This document shows positions 10,286 through 22,112 of a DNA stretch of 64,000 bases, piece after piece. The translations under genes and the position numbers were made by a program. The stretch is from Acanthosepion pharaonis. Lineage: Eukaryota; Mollusca; Cephalopoda; Sepiida; Sepiidae. The first letter of the stretch is position 1. Every line of letters begins with the position of its first letter. Where the stretch lies: assembly GCA_903632075.3 (NCBI GenBank), contig CAHIKZ030000583.1, forward strand, positions 881,001 through 945,000, written 5' to 3'. The notes beneath the pieces were generated by a model, which was not told the DNA's origin, did no database searches, and saw nothing but the letters and a program-made list of their open reading frames with translations.

Positions 10286-10636
10286 GAAAAGAAGGAAAAA
10301 AGAAAGAAAGAATCAATCAATCAATCACTATTCTAAGAACACATACATAATGAACTATTCCGTTTTTGTCGTACGGTCAGAAGGAAAATACATACGAGAT
10401 GCACTGATTGTTATCAAAGAAATAAATAAAAAAGAAAAAAGAAAGAAAGAAAAAAAAAGAAAGAAGAAAGAAAGAAAAAAAAAAGAAAGAAAAGAAAAAG
10501 AAAAAAAAAGAAAGAAAAAAGAAAGAAACAATCAATCAATCAATCACTAGTCTAAGAACTCATAAATAATGGACTATTCCGTTTTGGTCGTAAGGTAAGA
10601 AGGAAAATACATATGTGAAGCGCTGATTGTTATCGG

Positions 10637-10671
<35 letters not shown>

Positions 10672-10841
10672 AAAAAGAAAGAAAGAAAAAAAAAAAAGAA
10701 AGAACGAACGAACGAAAAAGAACGAATGAATGAAACAATCAATCCAATCACTAGTCTAAGAACTCATAAATAATGGACTATTTATTTTTGGACGTAAGGA
10801 AAGAAGGAAAAATACATATGTGAAGCGCTGATTGTTATCGG

Positions 10842-10876
<35 letters not shown>

Positions 10877-10998
10877 ACGAACGAACGAACGAACGAATGA
10901 ATGACCCTTGTAAGAAGTCATAAATACAAGACTATTTATTTTTGGACGTAAGGAAAGGAGAAAAATACATATGAGATTCGCTGATTGGTATCAAAAAA

Positions 10999-11035
<37 letters not shown>

Positions 11036-11143
11036 ACGAACGAATGAATGACCCTTGTAAGAAGTCATAAATACAAGACTATTCATTTTTGGACGTAAGG
11101 AAAGGAGAAAAATACATATGAGATTCGCTGATTGGTATCAAAA

Positions 11144-11188
<45 letters not shown>

Positions 11189-11595
11189 ACGAATGACCCT
11201 TGTAAGAAGTCATAAATACAAGACTATTCATTTTGAACGTAAGGAAAGGAGAAAAATACATATGAGATTCGCTGATTGGTATCAAAAAAGAAAGAAAGAA
11301 AGAAAGAAAGAAAGAATAAAAAAAAAGAAAAGAACGAACGAATGAATGACCCTTGTAAGAAGTCATAAATACAAGACTATTCATTTTGGACGTAAGGAAA
11401 GGAGAAAAATACATATGAGATTCGCTGATTGGTATCAAAAAAGAAGAAAGAAAGAAAGAAAGAAAGAAAGAACGAACAAAATAAAGAAAGGACGAATGAA
11501 TGACCCTTGTAAGAAGTCATAAATACAAGACTATTCATTTTTGGACGTAAGGAAAGGAGAAAAATACATATGAGATTCGCTGATTGGTATCAAAA

Positions 11596-11644
<49 letters not shown>

Positions 11645-11752
11645 ACGAACGAATGAATGACCCTTGTAAGAAGTCATAAATACAAGACTATTCATTTTTG
11701 GACGTAAGGAAAGGAGAAAAATACATATGAGATTCGCTGATTGGTATCAAAA

Positions 11753-11785
<33 letters not shown>

Positions 11786-11901
11786 AATAAAGAAAGAACG
11801 AATGAATGACCCTTGTAAGAAGTCATAAATACAAGACTATTCATTTTTGGACGTAAGGAAAGGAGAAAAATACATATGAGATTCGCTGATTGGTATCAAA
11901 A

Positions 11902-11949
<48 letters not shown>

Positions 11950-11955
11950 GAGAAA
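9370..11955 (+). repeat. Composite minisatellite with (GAAA)n purine tracts, ~15 units
   Basis: About 15 units of 145-215 bp. Each has a conserved part (GTAAGGTAAGAAGGAAAATACATA, broken as GTAAGGTAAGAAGG + AAAATACATA, then GAGATGCGCTGATTG, then CTAAGAACTCATAAATA..ACTATTCCG) and a variable (GAAA)n tract of 30-100 bp. The conserved phrase recurs near 9493, 9681, 9828, 9994, 10189, 10395, 10612, 10817, 10971, 11117, 11260, 11414, 11570, 11726 and 11877. The last seven form a more homogeneous sub-family (GAGATTCGCTGATTGG, AAGAAGTCATAAATACAAG). Lys/Glu-rich or Phe/Ser-rich frames through it are compositional artefacts. Confidence 0.95.
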
Positions 11956-11959
11956 GCGA

Positions 11960-12150
11960 TAACACTTTCGCTGTTTAAATGGCAGCACTTACAATTTTGA
12001 ATATTTTCATTTGTGCCCTCTTACTTCTTTAAATACTGGCCTGCAGTTCTACTTATAATTTCTATTACAATATTATGTTAACGTTTTTAGGCTCAAGTAT
12101 TTACCAATGCAGTAGGGGAAATTCCCAATTTATCTGCAAGTAGAATCTCT
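11960..12150 (+). repeat. Dispersed repeat, pair with 17,370-17,560
   Basis: Both copies share GTGCCCTCTTACTTCTTTAAATA, in parts, GTTAACGTTTTTAGGCTCAAG, in parts, and GTATTTAACGATGCA-like text. Both follow (GAAA)-rich sequence. The GAAA-tract unit may therefore be a tail of this element. Confidence 0.55.
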
Positions 12151-13040
12151 GGGAAATGAGGTAACCGTATGGATCTTAGTAAATAGTAATCTCCTCCAGC
12201 TGTCAGTTAGTCATTAGATGTGAATAATGGTGTATGAATCGTTGGAAAATGTTCAGATTAGCAATTGATGACATCCGCTGATCTCCAATGAAACATGAAT
12301 TGGGGATGAGCGCCTATTAAGGGTTAATTTGGTATGCCAGGCAGATACGTTATGAATATATCTTGAACCATTAGCGTGGCCTCATATTAAATTGGCAAGT
12401 CAGCAGACACTAACGCGCATGCTCCAACAGAAACTATTTATCTGAGGTAATGTGCCGGCAGTAAAGACAGCAGTGAGTGAGATAGTGCCTGCTTCCAGGA
12501 CTGTAACCATTTCGGGGTTTTAGTTAATCTAAGTCTGCAGTTTAAATGTCGTGGGCGATTATGTAACACTCGAAGATATTCAAAGACAATTTATTAAACT
12601 ATGGTTGAAAGGATTTTAGGATAATTTTGAAGTCCAAGAGAAGGGCTTCGAATCTCAACGTTAGGCAATCTGGTTTACTAATAAAAGGAGAATTTTCGAA
12701 ATGACATCGTACAGAAGTAGTGTTTTGATGAAACACGTTTGAAGAAGACGTGGATAAAATACGTTTGCCTATGTTTTTGTTCATGGTAATGCCATATCGA
12801 TTTGATTAGTCAAGGGGAAATTTGCAAAAGTAGAATATTGATAAACAATTTCATAATATGCCAAAATTTTCTTTTTGTCTTCCAAAATTTTCTTTTTGAC
12901 TTCCAAAATTTAGAATTTTTTGCGGCAAACAAAGATTATCAAACTTGCTGTTTAAACACCTGGAGTCACCATTTACTCTGAATTCCATGGATTGAAGTAT
13001 CTTAAATTCTATAGCGAACCAGGGTGCGTATAAAATTAAA
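12150..13040. other. Unassigned stretch
   Basis: No coding similarity and no repeat shared with the rest of the window was seen. A small tandem TTTTCTTTTTGWCTTCCAAAA duplication occurs at about 12,863-12,905. Confidence 0.4.
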
Positions 13041-13045
13041 ATAAG

Positions 13046-13049
13046 TAAC

Positions 13050-13099
<50 letters not shown>

Positions 13100-13107
13100 A
13101 CGTGTGT

Positions 13108-13177
<70 letters not shown>

Positions 13178-13383
13178 AGTGTGTGTATATAAATAGATAT
13201 ATATATATATGTGTGTGTGTGTGTTGTTAATATAATTATATATATATATTATTATTTATATATTATATGGGCGGTACTTATCAGAAAGCACTCAATATCA
13301 GAGATAGAGCTAAACACACAAAACACACACATATATATATCATGTGTGTGTTTTATATATGTGTGTTTATATATATGTGTTTA

Positions 13384-13445
<62 letters not shown>
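13046..13445. repeat. (CA)n/(TA)n/(GT)n microsatellite cluster
   Basis: (CA)n at 13,050-13,086, (TA)n at 13,111-13,173, (GT)n at 13,210-13,223, (TA)n at 13,385-13,432, then (GT)n. An island at 13,262-13,320 (GGTACTTATCAGAAAGC, ACTCAATATCAGAGATAG) is shared with 40,580-40,625. Confidence 0.9.
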
Positions 13446-13464
13446 CATTCGCAGACAATATTGT

Positions 13465-13575
13465 TTCGCTGTATCACAGCTCCTCAGTGCAACTAGACGT
13501 CCGAATACCTCAAGCCCGGATCGAAACCCAAACGATCAGCCAGAGTTTCTACCAGTGAGCTATCTTCATTCGACA
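13465..13575 (-). repeat. tRNA-like SINE head
   Basis: The minus strand reads GATAGCTCACTGGTAGAAAC (A-box region), then GGGTTTCGATCCGGGC (B-box/T-arm) at tRNA-like spacing. These are the best-preserved tRNA boxes in the window. The flanks do not form a clear 7-bp acceptor stem and a (TA)n tract is adjacent, so a SINE head or tRNA pseudogene is more likely than a working tRNA gene. Confidence 0.55.
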
Positions 13576-13632
13576 GAGAGAAAAAAAAAACTATACCCAG
13601 CGTATTGTTTTTAGGAATGTAAACAAATGACA

Positions 13633-13636
<4 letters not shown>

Positions 13637-13680
<44 letters not shown>
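13637..13680. repeat. (TA)n microsatellite
   Basis: Uninterrupted TA repeat of about 22 units. Confidence 0.95.
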
Positions 13681-13683
<3 letters not shown>

Positions 13684-13922
13684 TGTTAACTATACTCGGT
13701 TGGTGTAAAAAAATCAGGATAACACAATTTGCAAATAAAAATATATTAAATCAAAGACGTATCTGGAAAATAAATGGAAAAAAATGCAACGACCTAAAAC
13801 ATCCGAATACGCCGAAAAAAAATCGTCCAGTGCGTAATTTCTAGTCCAATGAAAAGGAATACTCGATTAAATAAGAGACATATGTTAAGTGCTCAATACG
13901 CTAAGTAGAGCAGAGTATAAAA

Positions 13923-14021
13923 AATCCTAGTGAGCCAGAAACTACCTACCTAAGTTTCACCTAAATGGATCGTCAGCGTGAGCTAGTTTACCATAAAGAT
14001 CCATTTAGGCTCACTAGGATT
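13923..14021. repeat. Compound inverted repeat
   Basis: AATCCTAGTGAGCC (13,923-13,936) is the exact inverse of GGCTCACTAGGATT (14,008-14,021). CCTAAATGGATC (13,960-13,971) is the exact inverse of GATCCATTTAGG (13,998-14,009). The two right arms abut while the left arms are 23 bp apart. A long (TA)n tract follows at 14,022-14,107. Confidence 0.8.
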
Positions 14022-14033
14022 ATATATATATAT

Positions 14034-14107
<74 letters not shown>
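14022..14107. repeat. (TA)n microsatellite
   Basis: TA repeat of about 40 units interrupted by a short ACACACACA. Confidence 0.95.
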
Positions 14108-14109
<2 letters not shown>

Positions 14110-14906
14110 GGGGTTGTTTTTTTTACGACTTATTTTTATTATTTTTACTGATCGAATGTAAATCATGCTGGGGAATAATCACATCGAATTAATAAAAATA
14201 TGGACAAGAATCAGTATTATAAATCTAGACATAACTGTTTACAGGGGTGACGATGCATTTCGCCCTACCGTCACTTCAAAATTGTCATGACATCCAAGGT
14301 CTCTTCTATATGTATCTACATTCAACTGGCTATTTTCATATGTTTGTCTCCTTGGCCGTGAAAGAATTCAACAAAAAATAACGGCAAGTTGTTCTCAAAT
14401 TACTGCTTGAGAATAGCATCAATACGACCAAACTTCCAATGTTTTCCTTCGGTTTTGATTTGACAAGTTGGATGCTGTCATATTATCTTCCGTTCATTCT
14501 CACATTTACTGTACCATCCTGACGACTGTTGACTCACTAACTGCTGGTTCTTTCCGACAACCGACCCCTTTCTTACTGGCTGCTCCTGGCTAACTACTCT
14601 GTATATGGACACCGACTAGAGTCCCACTACCCCTATCCGTCCACATTTATTCTGGAAAAGGAGACAATTCAAAAGCTGGATAGGTGGTGAGTTTTTCAAA
14701 GGACTCTATTTTTTTGATTATCTAAAATCATTAACAAATTTTTATGTTTGCCAATTCAAAGTATGGCTGGAGACAGGCTTCCTGAAATAACTAGTCATTA
14801 GATTGACTCAAAGATAGACTGTATACGAAATTCTTACACAACTTGGTAATTAAATTCACTTAAAAGGTAAACGAATCTATCTACTCTTCTCCTAAGTATA
14901 TGTAAG

Positions 14907-15162
14907 TGTTATGATGTTGATTTGGGGTTAGTAGAGACAAACGCCAAATAACACGTAACAATAAAAAGGGTTTTAATAGGTTGGTAAAAAGGTACAGAAT
15001 CGCCTGAGTAGTCAATAACTATCTCAGCTAAGAACTTCTCTATCTATCTATCTTCCCCATGTCAACTGACATGCCACTATTTAACGTCTTTGTTCACAGA
15101 CGCAGACAAGTTCATCTTCAAGAGGGGTGGTAGGTTTCCGACAGAAATCGCATTGTTACACA
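14907..15162 (-). other. Possible solo LTR
   Basis: On the minus strand a 256-bp segment begins TGTGTAACAATGCG and ends CAACATCATAACA, giving TG...CA termini. It has CCCTTTTTATTGTTACG near the 3' part and a GATAGATAGATAG run. No matching 5-bp target duplication is seen at the tested boundaries and there is no second copy in the window, so this is only a candidate. Confidence 0.3.
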
Positions 15163-15164
15163 CA

Positions 15165-16465
15165 ACTGTAAAAAAGTCTTAGATTTACACTCGTGACGAA
15201 AATATAGATATAGGCTTCGTTTCTAGAGTCTTCATGGAATATACAGGGACGATTTAAACGTTAACATAAGAAAAAATATAGCATGGGTCGGTTTGAGACT
15301 AAACTCAAAATGATTTATAAAATTCCAATTCCTAATGTCGTATCAGACAGGTAGATATACGTCTAGCTGATAGTAGATTTGAAATGTAGAGACTAATAGG
15401 CTTTATACGCGTATGTGCAAGTATTTACCTGGAAAGTGGTCCAATTCTCTAACACTTGTTCACGTGATGCAGTTGCCCGACGTTAAACCCGGCTACAGGC
15501 CTATATTTTCTTTTGTAGCAACACTGCCTAAATGCTATGCATTCTCCAAATATTCTGTAGTTAGAGATGCAATTCCCAAACTTCCTTTCTTGTGGAACCT
15601 TGAAATAATGTTCATATGCCTGTATGATAATTATTAAATGTCATATTAATAACTATCTCTTTTTATTGTTTTATCGTTGTTCACGTGAGAAACAATATGT
15701 TTTGGAATAACTAGTTTAATGAAAAAAATACCCTATTTTGTCAAGTTGATCGGCAATGCAAAAAATGACTGATATTATTCGTTTATGAAACCTTAAACCG
15801 AGGTTCTCATTCACAAAAAAATATGTAAACATACACAACTGATATTGTCATAAATTATTGCAATAACCAAAGTATATCGTAAAATTACGAATATAAATTT
15901 AAAAAAAATACTCAGAAATATCTTCGCTTTTTCATCACTGTTTCTCGCGTAATACTTAAAGGCATCTTTGTGGAATCATAGGTGTCTTGAGAATACCCAT
16001 TTAGAAACGATGAGCCAAATGAAAGAGACTATAATACGATAAATAAACTTAAGGTTAAATATATTGTCTTTATTCGATGACATAGAGAATTCCAAGAATG
16101 ATGACTAGTTATAGTGACAATGTTCATCCTTTTAACATAAATTAAAAAAATCAATTAGGTTGAGTCATTCATAATTTCTGAGGTTAACTATCAAAAACAT
16201 TTATTTAAATGATTTAAAATCTATATATTAAATTTCTGTGGCTTCCGTCCATAGGTTACACCCTCCAAAATAGCCATACATTAACCAATTGAAACCAATT
16301 TGTTGGGTGGACTGCAAGCATGTAAGCGGGTAAAAAGTACAGTTAGTTTTACTAGGGTGTTGTAAAGGGGTACAAAGTACAGGTAGTTTTACTAGGTAAC
16401 ACACTATAGTAATTTTTCATTTATTTTTTGGAAAAATTAAAAGTTTTATTATCTAACATAAAAAA
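15165..16465. other. Unassigned AT-rich stretch
   Basis: No recognisable coding or repeat family. The 74-codon frame at 15,413-15,637 has no domain I recognise. A short direct repeat, GGGTA(A/C)AAAGTACAGKTAGTTTTACTAGG in parts, occurs at about 16,328-16,356 and 16,368-16,396. Confidence 0.4.
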
Positions 16466-16469
16466 AAAC

Positions 16470-16765
16470 AGTTATGTGCCATGCGTAACACACGGTTAAG
16501 CGATCATGTATCTTTCGATACATGACTGACGAGGCAAACTTTCTTCCGCAGTAGGTTGTCATTTCTTTTTGCGGTAGACTAGTTGCTATCCAAGGGTATA
16601 GAACCCGGTCTGTCATGATATTTACCTATAGCTAGGTGGGGAGAAGAAGAGGATTCATACCTTTCCCAAGGTAAGTGAATGTAATGGATTCGATTGGAAT
16701 TCGAACTCGGCTGTTCGATTCTTCAATCAAAACCGCTATCCATTACATTACCATGATTATTGATT
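16470..16765 (-). repeat. tRNA-derived SINE, inverted copy
   Basis: Reverse complement of the 7838 SINE. The tRNA-like head lies at about 16,685-16,760 (minus-strand B-box GAGTTCGAATTCC, A-box region around TAATGGATAGCGG). The body includes CATGTATCGAAAGATACATG and GCCATGCGTAACACACGG-like hairpin remnants. The copy looks nearly full length. Confidence 0.75.
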
Positions 16766-17006
16766 AAAATGACATATACTTATTTAATAAAAATGAAGTA
16801 GTGTTTTTTGCTTATCTTTTATTTTAATTTTGATATATATTTTATTTTGGTGAAGTATTAGTAGCGCTGTTAATATAAATAAAACAGTGAGAGTTTCACA
16901 TGGACAGAGAAAGCGATAACTTCAACAATATTAAATACTGTAAGGATTTCAACACTTGTTAGATGTCGTATGTTATAATTCTCCTGGTGTAGGCCAGAGG
17001 TTATAC

Positions 17007-17180
17007 CCAAGACGAAGCTATGTCGAAGGGCAGAGTCTCGTCTCGGGAAACTGCTACCTGACTCCGTTTTGTACGAGATTTACAGGGAATATTTGGCCGA
17101 GCCTACGGGCTCGGATACCCTACAATAAAACTCCGCTTAGTGCCACATCTTGCTGCGTGGGGCAGTGGGTAAATATCTAT
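17007..17180 (+). repeat. Structured tRNA-like repeat (family S), single copy
   Basis: Contains CCAAGACGAAGCTATGTCG, AAGGGCAGAGTCTCGTC, GGCCGAGCCTACGGGCTCGG (hairpin), CTTAGTGCCACATCTTG and GCGTGGGGCAGTGGGTAAAT. These are the same modules, in the same order, as the arrays at 58.9 and 62.4 kb. Confidence 0.75.
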
Positions 17181-17369
17181 TATAACTCTCCTTGTTGCTT
17201 ATATTCTTAATTAGCGCCTACTTCGCGTACTGGAATTACCAAACAAATATTCGCTTTTAGTCGCCAGGAACAACTGAATAGGCATATCTATGTTCAGTAA
17301 AAAAGAAAGAAAGATAAAGACAAAGAAAGAAAAAAGGAAAAGAAACAAAGAATAGTTTTTAACGTCTGC

Positions 17370-17560
17370 TTCTGTGAAATTGAAAAAAAATATCTTAATT
17401 CAAATCTTGTAATGTGTACTCTCTTACCTCTTTAAATAATCAGTTGCATTCATATTTAATGCACTATTTTGTTAATGTTGTGAAGTTCAGGTATTTAACG
17501 ATGCAACAGGGACATTTCCACAGGCAATGTATAGTCGTGGAACAAGCTTAGTGATTATTC
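17370..17560 (+). repeat. Dispersed repeat, pair with 11,960-12,150
   Basis: Shares CTCTTACCTCTTTAAATA, TTTTGTTAATG and GGTATTTAACGATGCA(A/G) with the earlier copy, and is likewise preceded by GAAA-rich sequence (17,300-17,350). Confidence 0.5.
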
Positions 17561-18230
17561 AGCCATTAATATCAAAATTATGTTTCATTCAAAAATCCAA
17601 ATAGGAAAACCGTTGAACATTCACAGGTATTTCTAGTCACATTTATTCAATTATATATTCTCCATTATTTGTACTGACTCTTCGCCACTTATCAGGCAGC
17701 TCTTCGATACCTGTAAATTAAATTCTTCAGGTTTTCATGTGGAAATCTTTTCGACGATCTCTTGAATATGGTTTTATTTTGAGAAGTTTTTTTTTCCTTA
17801 TTAAAACAAGTTTTCTACGATCATCAGTCGATGTAAGGTAAGGTGAATATGACATTTCGGATAGAATAGACCAACCAAGTTCCAAATTGCATATTCTGTT
17901 TTACACTTTCTGTTTTCTCGTGGAACAACCAGTTTTTCCTACGCCGGAAGGCCCGATGCTTTTCGACAAAACTGTTAAAGGCAGGTCGCCGCTGTTGGAT
18001 GTATAAATGTGCATTTAGTCTATCAGTGTATGTATGCGATTCATCAATGGATTTTAAAGTGCCACTCTGATATCCGAATCCCATTGGGATAGCAAATGAC
18101 ATCTTCCAAAATCTAAGCAAAATCTTAAGAATCAGAAAAATATAGTTTGAAGAAAAGTAAAGTCTACTGAACTTTTTTTTCGTAATATAAGTCTTCCGCT
18201 ATCTCAGTAAATACTGCACAATCTATTCAC
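17560..18230. other. Unassigned stretch
   Basis: No recognisable element. The 98-codon minus-strand frame at 17,824-18,120 has no motif I can name and lies in a repeat-only neighbourhood, so I do not call it a gene. Confidence 0.35.
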
Positions 18231-18231
18231 A

Positions 18232-18545
18232 GATGAAGGAAAAACTTGAAGCCACAGAACCGTGGTTCTACAGAAGGATTCTGAGAATAACATGGAACGA
18301 ACATGTGAGTAACGACGAAGATTTTGAGACAATATAAACAAAAGGGCACTTTTAATTTAACATCAAGAAAAGGCAGTTGAAATTTCTGGAGTGCATACGT
18401 AGGAAAGACGACTTGGAAAATCTAATACTCACAGGACAGTTTGAAGGCTAAAGAAATAAACGAAACAACTCATAAATTACGCCAAGAGTTTGAGTAAATG
18501 GATGGCGGAACAAAGTTTGGGAGATATAACAGAAATACATTTTTT
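18232..18545 (+). pseudogene. Non-LTR RT C-terminal fragment (endonuclease-RT type)
   Basis: The plus strand reads 'KLEATEPWFYRRILRITWN' then 'EHVSNDEDFETI', a stop, then 'IKKRQLKFLECIRRKDDLEN' and 'LILTGQFEG'. This is the characteristic end of the very common invertebrate endonuclease-RT retroelements (pattern 'EATExWFyRRMLRIxWxxhVsNeEVL ... KRQLxFLGHixRkegLEnLilTG'). Only about 90 codons remain, with stops, and no catalytic domain. It is a different RT family from the 'LWNSLP' one. Confidence 0.7.
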
Positions 18546-18744
18546 TTTTCAGAATTAAAAAAACAGGAAATAGTGGATGGCCATAATTTCTAATAGGCTT
18601 AAGGGGCACATGATAAGATGGGGAGATTAATCATTTGTGACCCCATTTAGGGGCACAAAAAGAAAAAAAAAAGAAAGGAAAAAGAGAAAGGAAAGAAAGG
18701 AAAAGAGAGGCGAGACTTAAGCTTAGATGATAAAGGAACCCACC

Positions 18745-19330
18745 CACGACCGGGACATTGACAATGTTATTTTGATAGTAACAAATGGTGAAACGTTTCA
18801 TTGCCATTGCAGAAAATTCTAAATAGATAAAAAAATTGACTGTGTCGTGGTGGCGGACTTATATTATCAGGAATAGATAACAGCCACTTAGTGCTGGCGA
18901 AAATCTAATTGACAAATTTCAGAGCGGCTAGCTAAACTCCGGGATATTAGACAATGTTATTTTGATAATGGAAAAAAGATGGCGAAAATTCTGACGGCCA
19001 GTGTCGTAAGACTGCTTGACAAGGGCCAGGTGAATACAGAGCTTTGGATAGATAAGAAAAATTAACTGTGTGGGGGAAGGGGGGCAAACAATATTGTCGG
19101 GAAAGGATTTAATAGGTCATCTGTTAACCGCACACGAAGCCAACCCTGGGTTAAGTCTTTGCCGTTTTGACAAGACATGTATGGGTGTTAGAATTCGGTT
19201 ATGATAATAAAACTATGTTATCAGAAATTGGCACCAAGAATGCAAATACGGCTAGGACAATGAAACTGTTTTTTTAGGACGGAAATTGGCTGTGTTTCGC
19301 TAGACGACTAACCACCTGATAATTGGCATT
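18745..19330 (+). repeat. Degenerate tandem duplication, ~190 bp
   Basis: ACAATGTTATTTTGATAR, ATAGATAARAAAAATT(G/A)ACTGTGT and a following block recur near 18,757 and 18,947, with a weaker third copy near 19,200. The function is unknown. Confidence 0.55.
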
Positions 19331-19559
19331 GATAGATCCCAGGTGACATTGGGGATGAGAGCTGCGATTAGGGAAAGAAAAGGAAAAGAAAAAGATAATT
19401 TTTTTTTTGAGCAAGATATATTTTTTTCTTAAAACAAAGCTAGCCGGATCACACCCACCCGGTTGGACGCCATTGGCCGAATGTCAACGAGGGCCAGGCG
19501 GAAGTGATCACGTGACGCAAGGGGGGAAGCCCGCCGCCGCCCATTTAGAGGATAGGTAT

Positions 19560-20310
19560 GAGAGGTTGCTACGAAGAAGTGGGGAGAACCGTTGACGACC
19601 CTCCGAAGTATGGTGAGATATCCATATGAGAATAAGAGAAGGTGGGAGTAAGAGAAGACTTCCAAAAATGGAAAGGAGTGGAAAATTCCTGAACGAAAAT
19701 AAAAGAAGTGGATATGGATTTAGAATTATCAAGGAACCTCAAACCCCGACAAAGCCCACCCCGGTTTTCGTCGGCGTCCATATAAGCAAAGTCGCAGCGA
19801 GCGAAAATCAGTTCGGACTCCGGTTTTCCAGAGTTCAATCTACAGTGCTCAGTTGAAGCGGACCTCGCAGAGCTGACTTGAAAGATTCGCGCAACTGCCG
19901 AACTCATCTTCAATCCAAGAACAATTTATTTTTGAAGAGCGACTTAGATTCATACCACCAACACAAGTGTTACGACTATCGCCTGAAGACACACCAAGAA
20001 CCAATTTCTTAAAGAACAGACAACTTAAGATGTTAAAACTTACCTAACAAAAACAACGTGTCACAATTCATATAGCGGGTCGGGAGATAGACGCAGTCCT
20101 ATGCATCCAGCAACCAGATATAAAGTGTTGTTATCCTTTGTTTGATACCTTGAACTTTTCAGTTATTATTTTATTTTCTTTTATACATATTTGTGTGAAA
20201 CCACCCTCGTTTGAACTCAGCTTGCATTACGGCCCCAACGACTGATTGATTTCGTCTGCTTAAGATCAATTCTCAACGTGGGTAGGCGGACTGGAGATCA
20301 ACGCAGTTAC
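19560..20310 (+). other. Possible LTR with leader (gypsy/Bel-like)
   Basis: A GC-richer block has a TATA-like CCATATAAGCAAAG at about 19,778 and an A-rich region near 20,040. Immediately downstream is TTTGGTGACCAGACGTTGG (20,310-20,328), which resembles retrotransposon primer-binding sites of the TTTGGTGACCC type. No second LTR, target duplication or gag is found. LTR boundaries are not established. Confidence 0.35.
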
Positions 20311-20565
20311 TTTGGTGACCAGACGTTGGAAGCGAGTAGGGAACGACGAGGCTGATATCGGATCTGACCAGATTCCCATCCGAATCACCAAAAGGTTAGA
20401 ACGTCACATTTGGGTGCCGCAACCGATACCAAGCCAGTTGGTCGTCACAAGACGGGACAACACGACTGACGCAGACAGGTGGACGTCACGTTTGGAGCGG
20501 CGACAACCGAACGAAGCAGCGAGGTGCGAGCGAAGGCTGAAGAGGGACGTCACACATTGTTAATC
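20311..20565 (+). other. Leader-like region with iterated GTCAC motifs
   Basis: Downstream of the PBS-like sequence, related phrases recur: GTCACATTTGGGTGCCGCAA, TGGTCGTCACAAGACGGG, GACGTCACGTTTGGAGCGGC and GGGACGTCACACATTG. An 83-codon frame (20,312-20,563) is open but Arg-rich and has no domain. The iteration resembles the leader at 32,762-33,410. Confidence 0.35.
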
Positions 20566-20637
20566 CAGAATCATTTTAAAGTTAACATCTTCGTACGAAT
20601 TTTTTTAAAAATCCATCTATGTCTTTAATTCTCAAAA

Positions 20638-20640
<3 letters not shown>

Positions 20641-20700
<60 letters not shown>
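20641..20700. repeat. (GT)n microsatellite
   Basis: About 29 GT units. Confidence 0.95.
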
Positions 20701-22054
20701 TCAGATATAGTCATTTTGTTTTTTGTTCTTTTTGTTTTTTGATAGTTAATTCTTTAGTGCCGGTTTTGCATCCAAATTGACTGGAAAAAAGTACAAGATG
20801 AAAAATCGAAAAAAAACTGATTTTTACAATTTGCACAAAAATCAAAGGCAATATTTAATGTCCATAAAAGACAAAAAAAAACAGTGTAGAATCAATTGAG
20901 AAAGTTGAAATCTCTTGCAAAAGATTATTAAAATTATAAAAAGAAATATGTTATAAATAAAAAAAAAAAAAACGTATATTATTATTATGACGAACCACGG
21001 AAAAGGTTCCTTCCTTGCAAAACTGAGAACACAAAAACGGAAATTTTCATGGCCACCACACATTCAAATTGTTAACCCCCGCAATTTGTGGATGCGCCTC
21101 ACTAATATTGATTTTCGGGTGGGCTGACTTTAAAATTAAACTGTTTAATTGAGCGGCAAAAATTCGAGTTATGAAACACCAGGTCGAAGACGGGTTATAC
21201 TACTAGTATTATTATATACTTTAGGAATGTTTAGTCGAAATGACCTATTCGTCATTACAAGTGACTTCCAAAAATGAAATTCCATGGTACTGAAAATACT
21301 GTGATTGAGATATTTTTTGTTATAATCTGTCGGTAATAGACTACAAAATTCTTGAAAAAACTGATGAAAAAAATTCGTGTAATTTTTGCAGACATGATTA
21401 TCAGTTTTCATTTTATAAACTCACCTATTTTTCGATAGTTATGGTAAACTCAGCGCGCAGTGGATGTTAATATTCTAAAGCCGGTCTTTATAATTCAGCA
21501 CATATCTTTATCCAAAGTGCCGAAAAACTTTCATATTTCTTCTACGAGATTTTCCATTTCAAATAACCTGTCATCTCCAGAGATGTTCCAGCCTTCTGCA
21601 CTATTGACAATTCTCTTACAGTCGACCCTGGACCCTTTCGGTCTTGCGATTTAAATAGGCTTCTTTCCAGCTTGAGAAAATCCAAAAGACACTCGAAAAT
21701 CCTCGAAGATCTATACAGCGTAAATAATCTAGCTGCCCTACGGTAGCAATCAAACGACAGAATAGTAAGTGGCCGGAGTAGGAGTAAGATCCGCGTGCGT
21801 AGATTCTGCTGGAGTCAAAGACTCGGTCAATAAAACATCATCAACTCAGCCTTATTCAAAGATTCCGAAATCATATTCCAAGAGATTGAGTGACACTTAT
21901 CTCTCCTCAAGGGGGCCGTTTCTCTCTCCAGAAACGAATATTTAATGCTTATATATAAAGATGTTACAATATCTATAATGTAGTGAAATGAAATTACGTA
22001 TTAGATTCTAAAATAAATTATTGAGGTCTTTCATCAAATCTTTATGTGTAATAT

Positions 22055-22055
<1 letters not shown>
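20700..22055. other. Unassigned stretch
   Basis: No coding similarity or shared repeat was recognised. Short runs of A and T and a few unremarkable frames under 85 codons are present. Confidence 0.35.

Positions 22056-22056
<1 letters not shown>

Positions 22057-22107
<51 letters not shown>
22057..22107. repeat. (TA)n microsatellite
   Basis: About 24 TA units abutting the 5' end of the helentron-like element. Confidence 0.95.

Positions 22108-22112
<5 letters not shown>

Noticed and set aside
11079..11438. 119-codon frame in the GAAA array.
   Set aside because: It is the translation of tandem GAAA/TTTC units; the repeated peptide mirrors the DNA repeat.
9370..11955. CRISPR-like regular repeat array.
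   Set aside because: Spacers are GAAA runs of varying length, not unique; no cas genes; the genome is animal.
13465..13575. Functional tRNA gene on the minus strand.
   Set aside because: A and B boxes are good but no acceptor stem closes and a microsatellite abuts it; more likely a SINE head.
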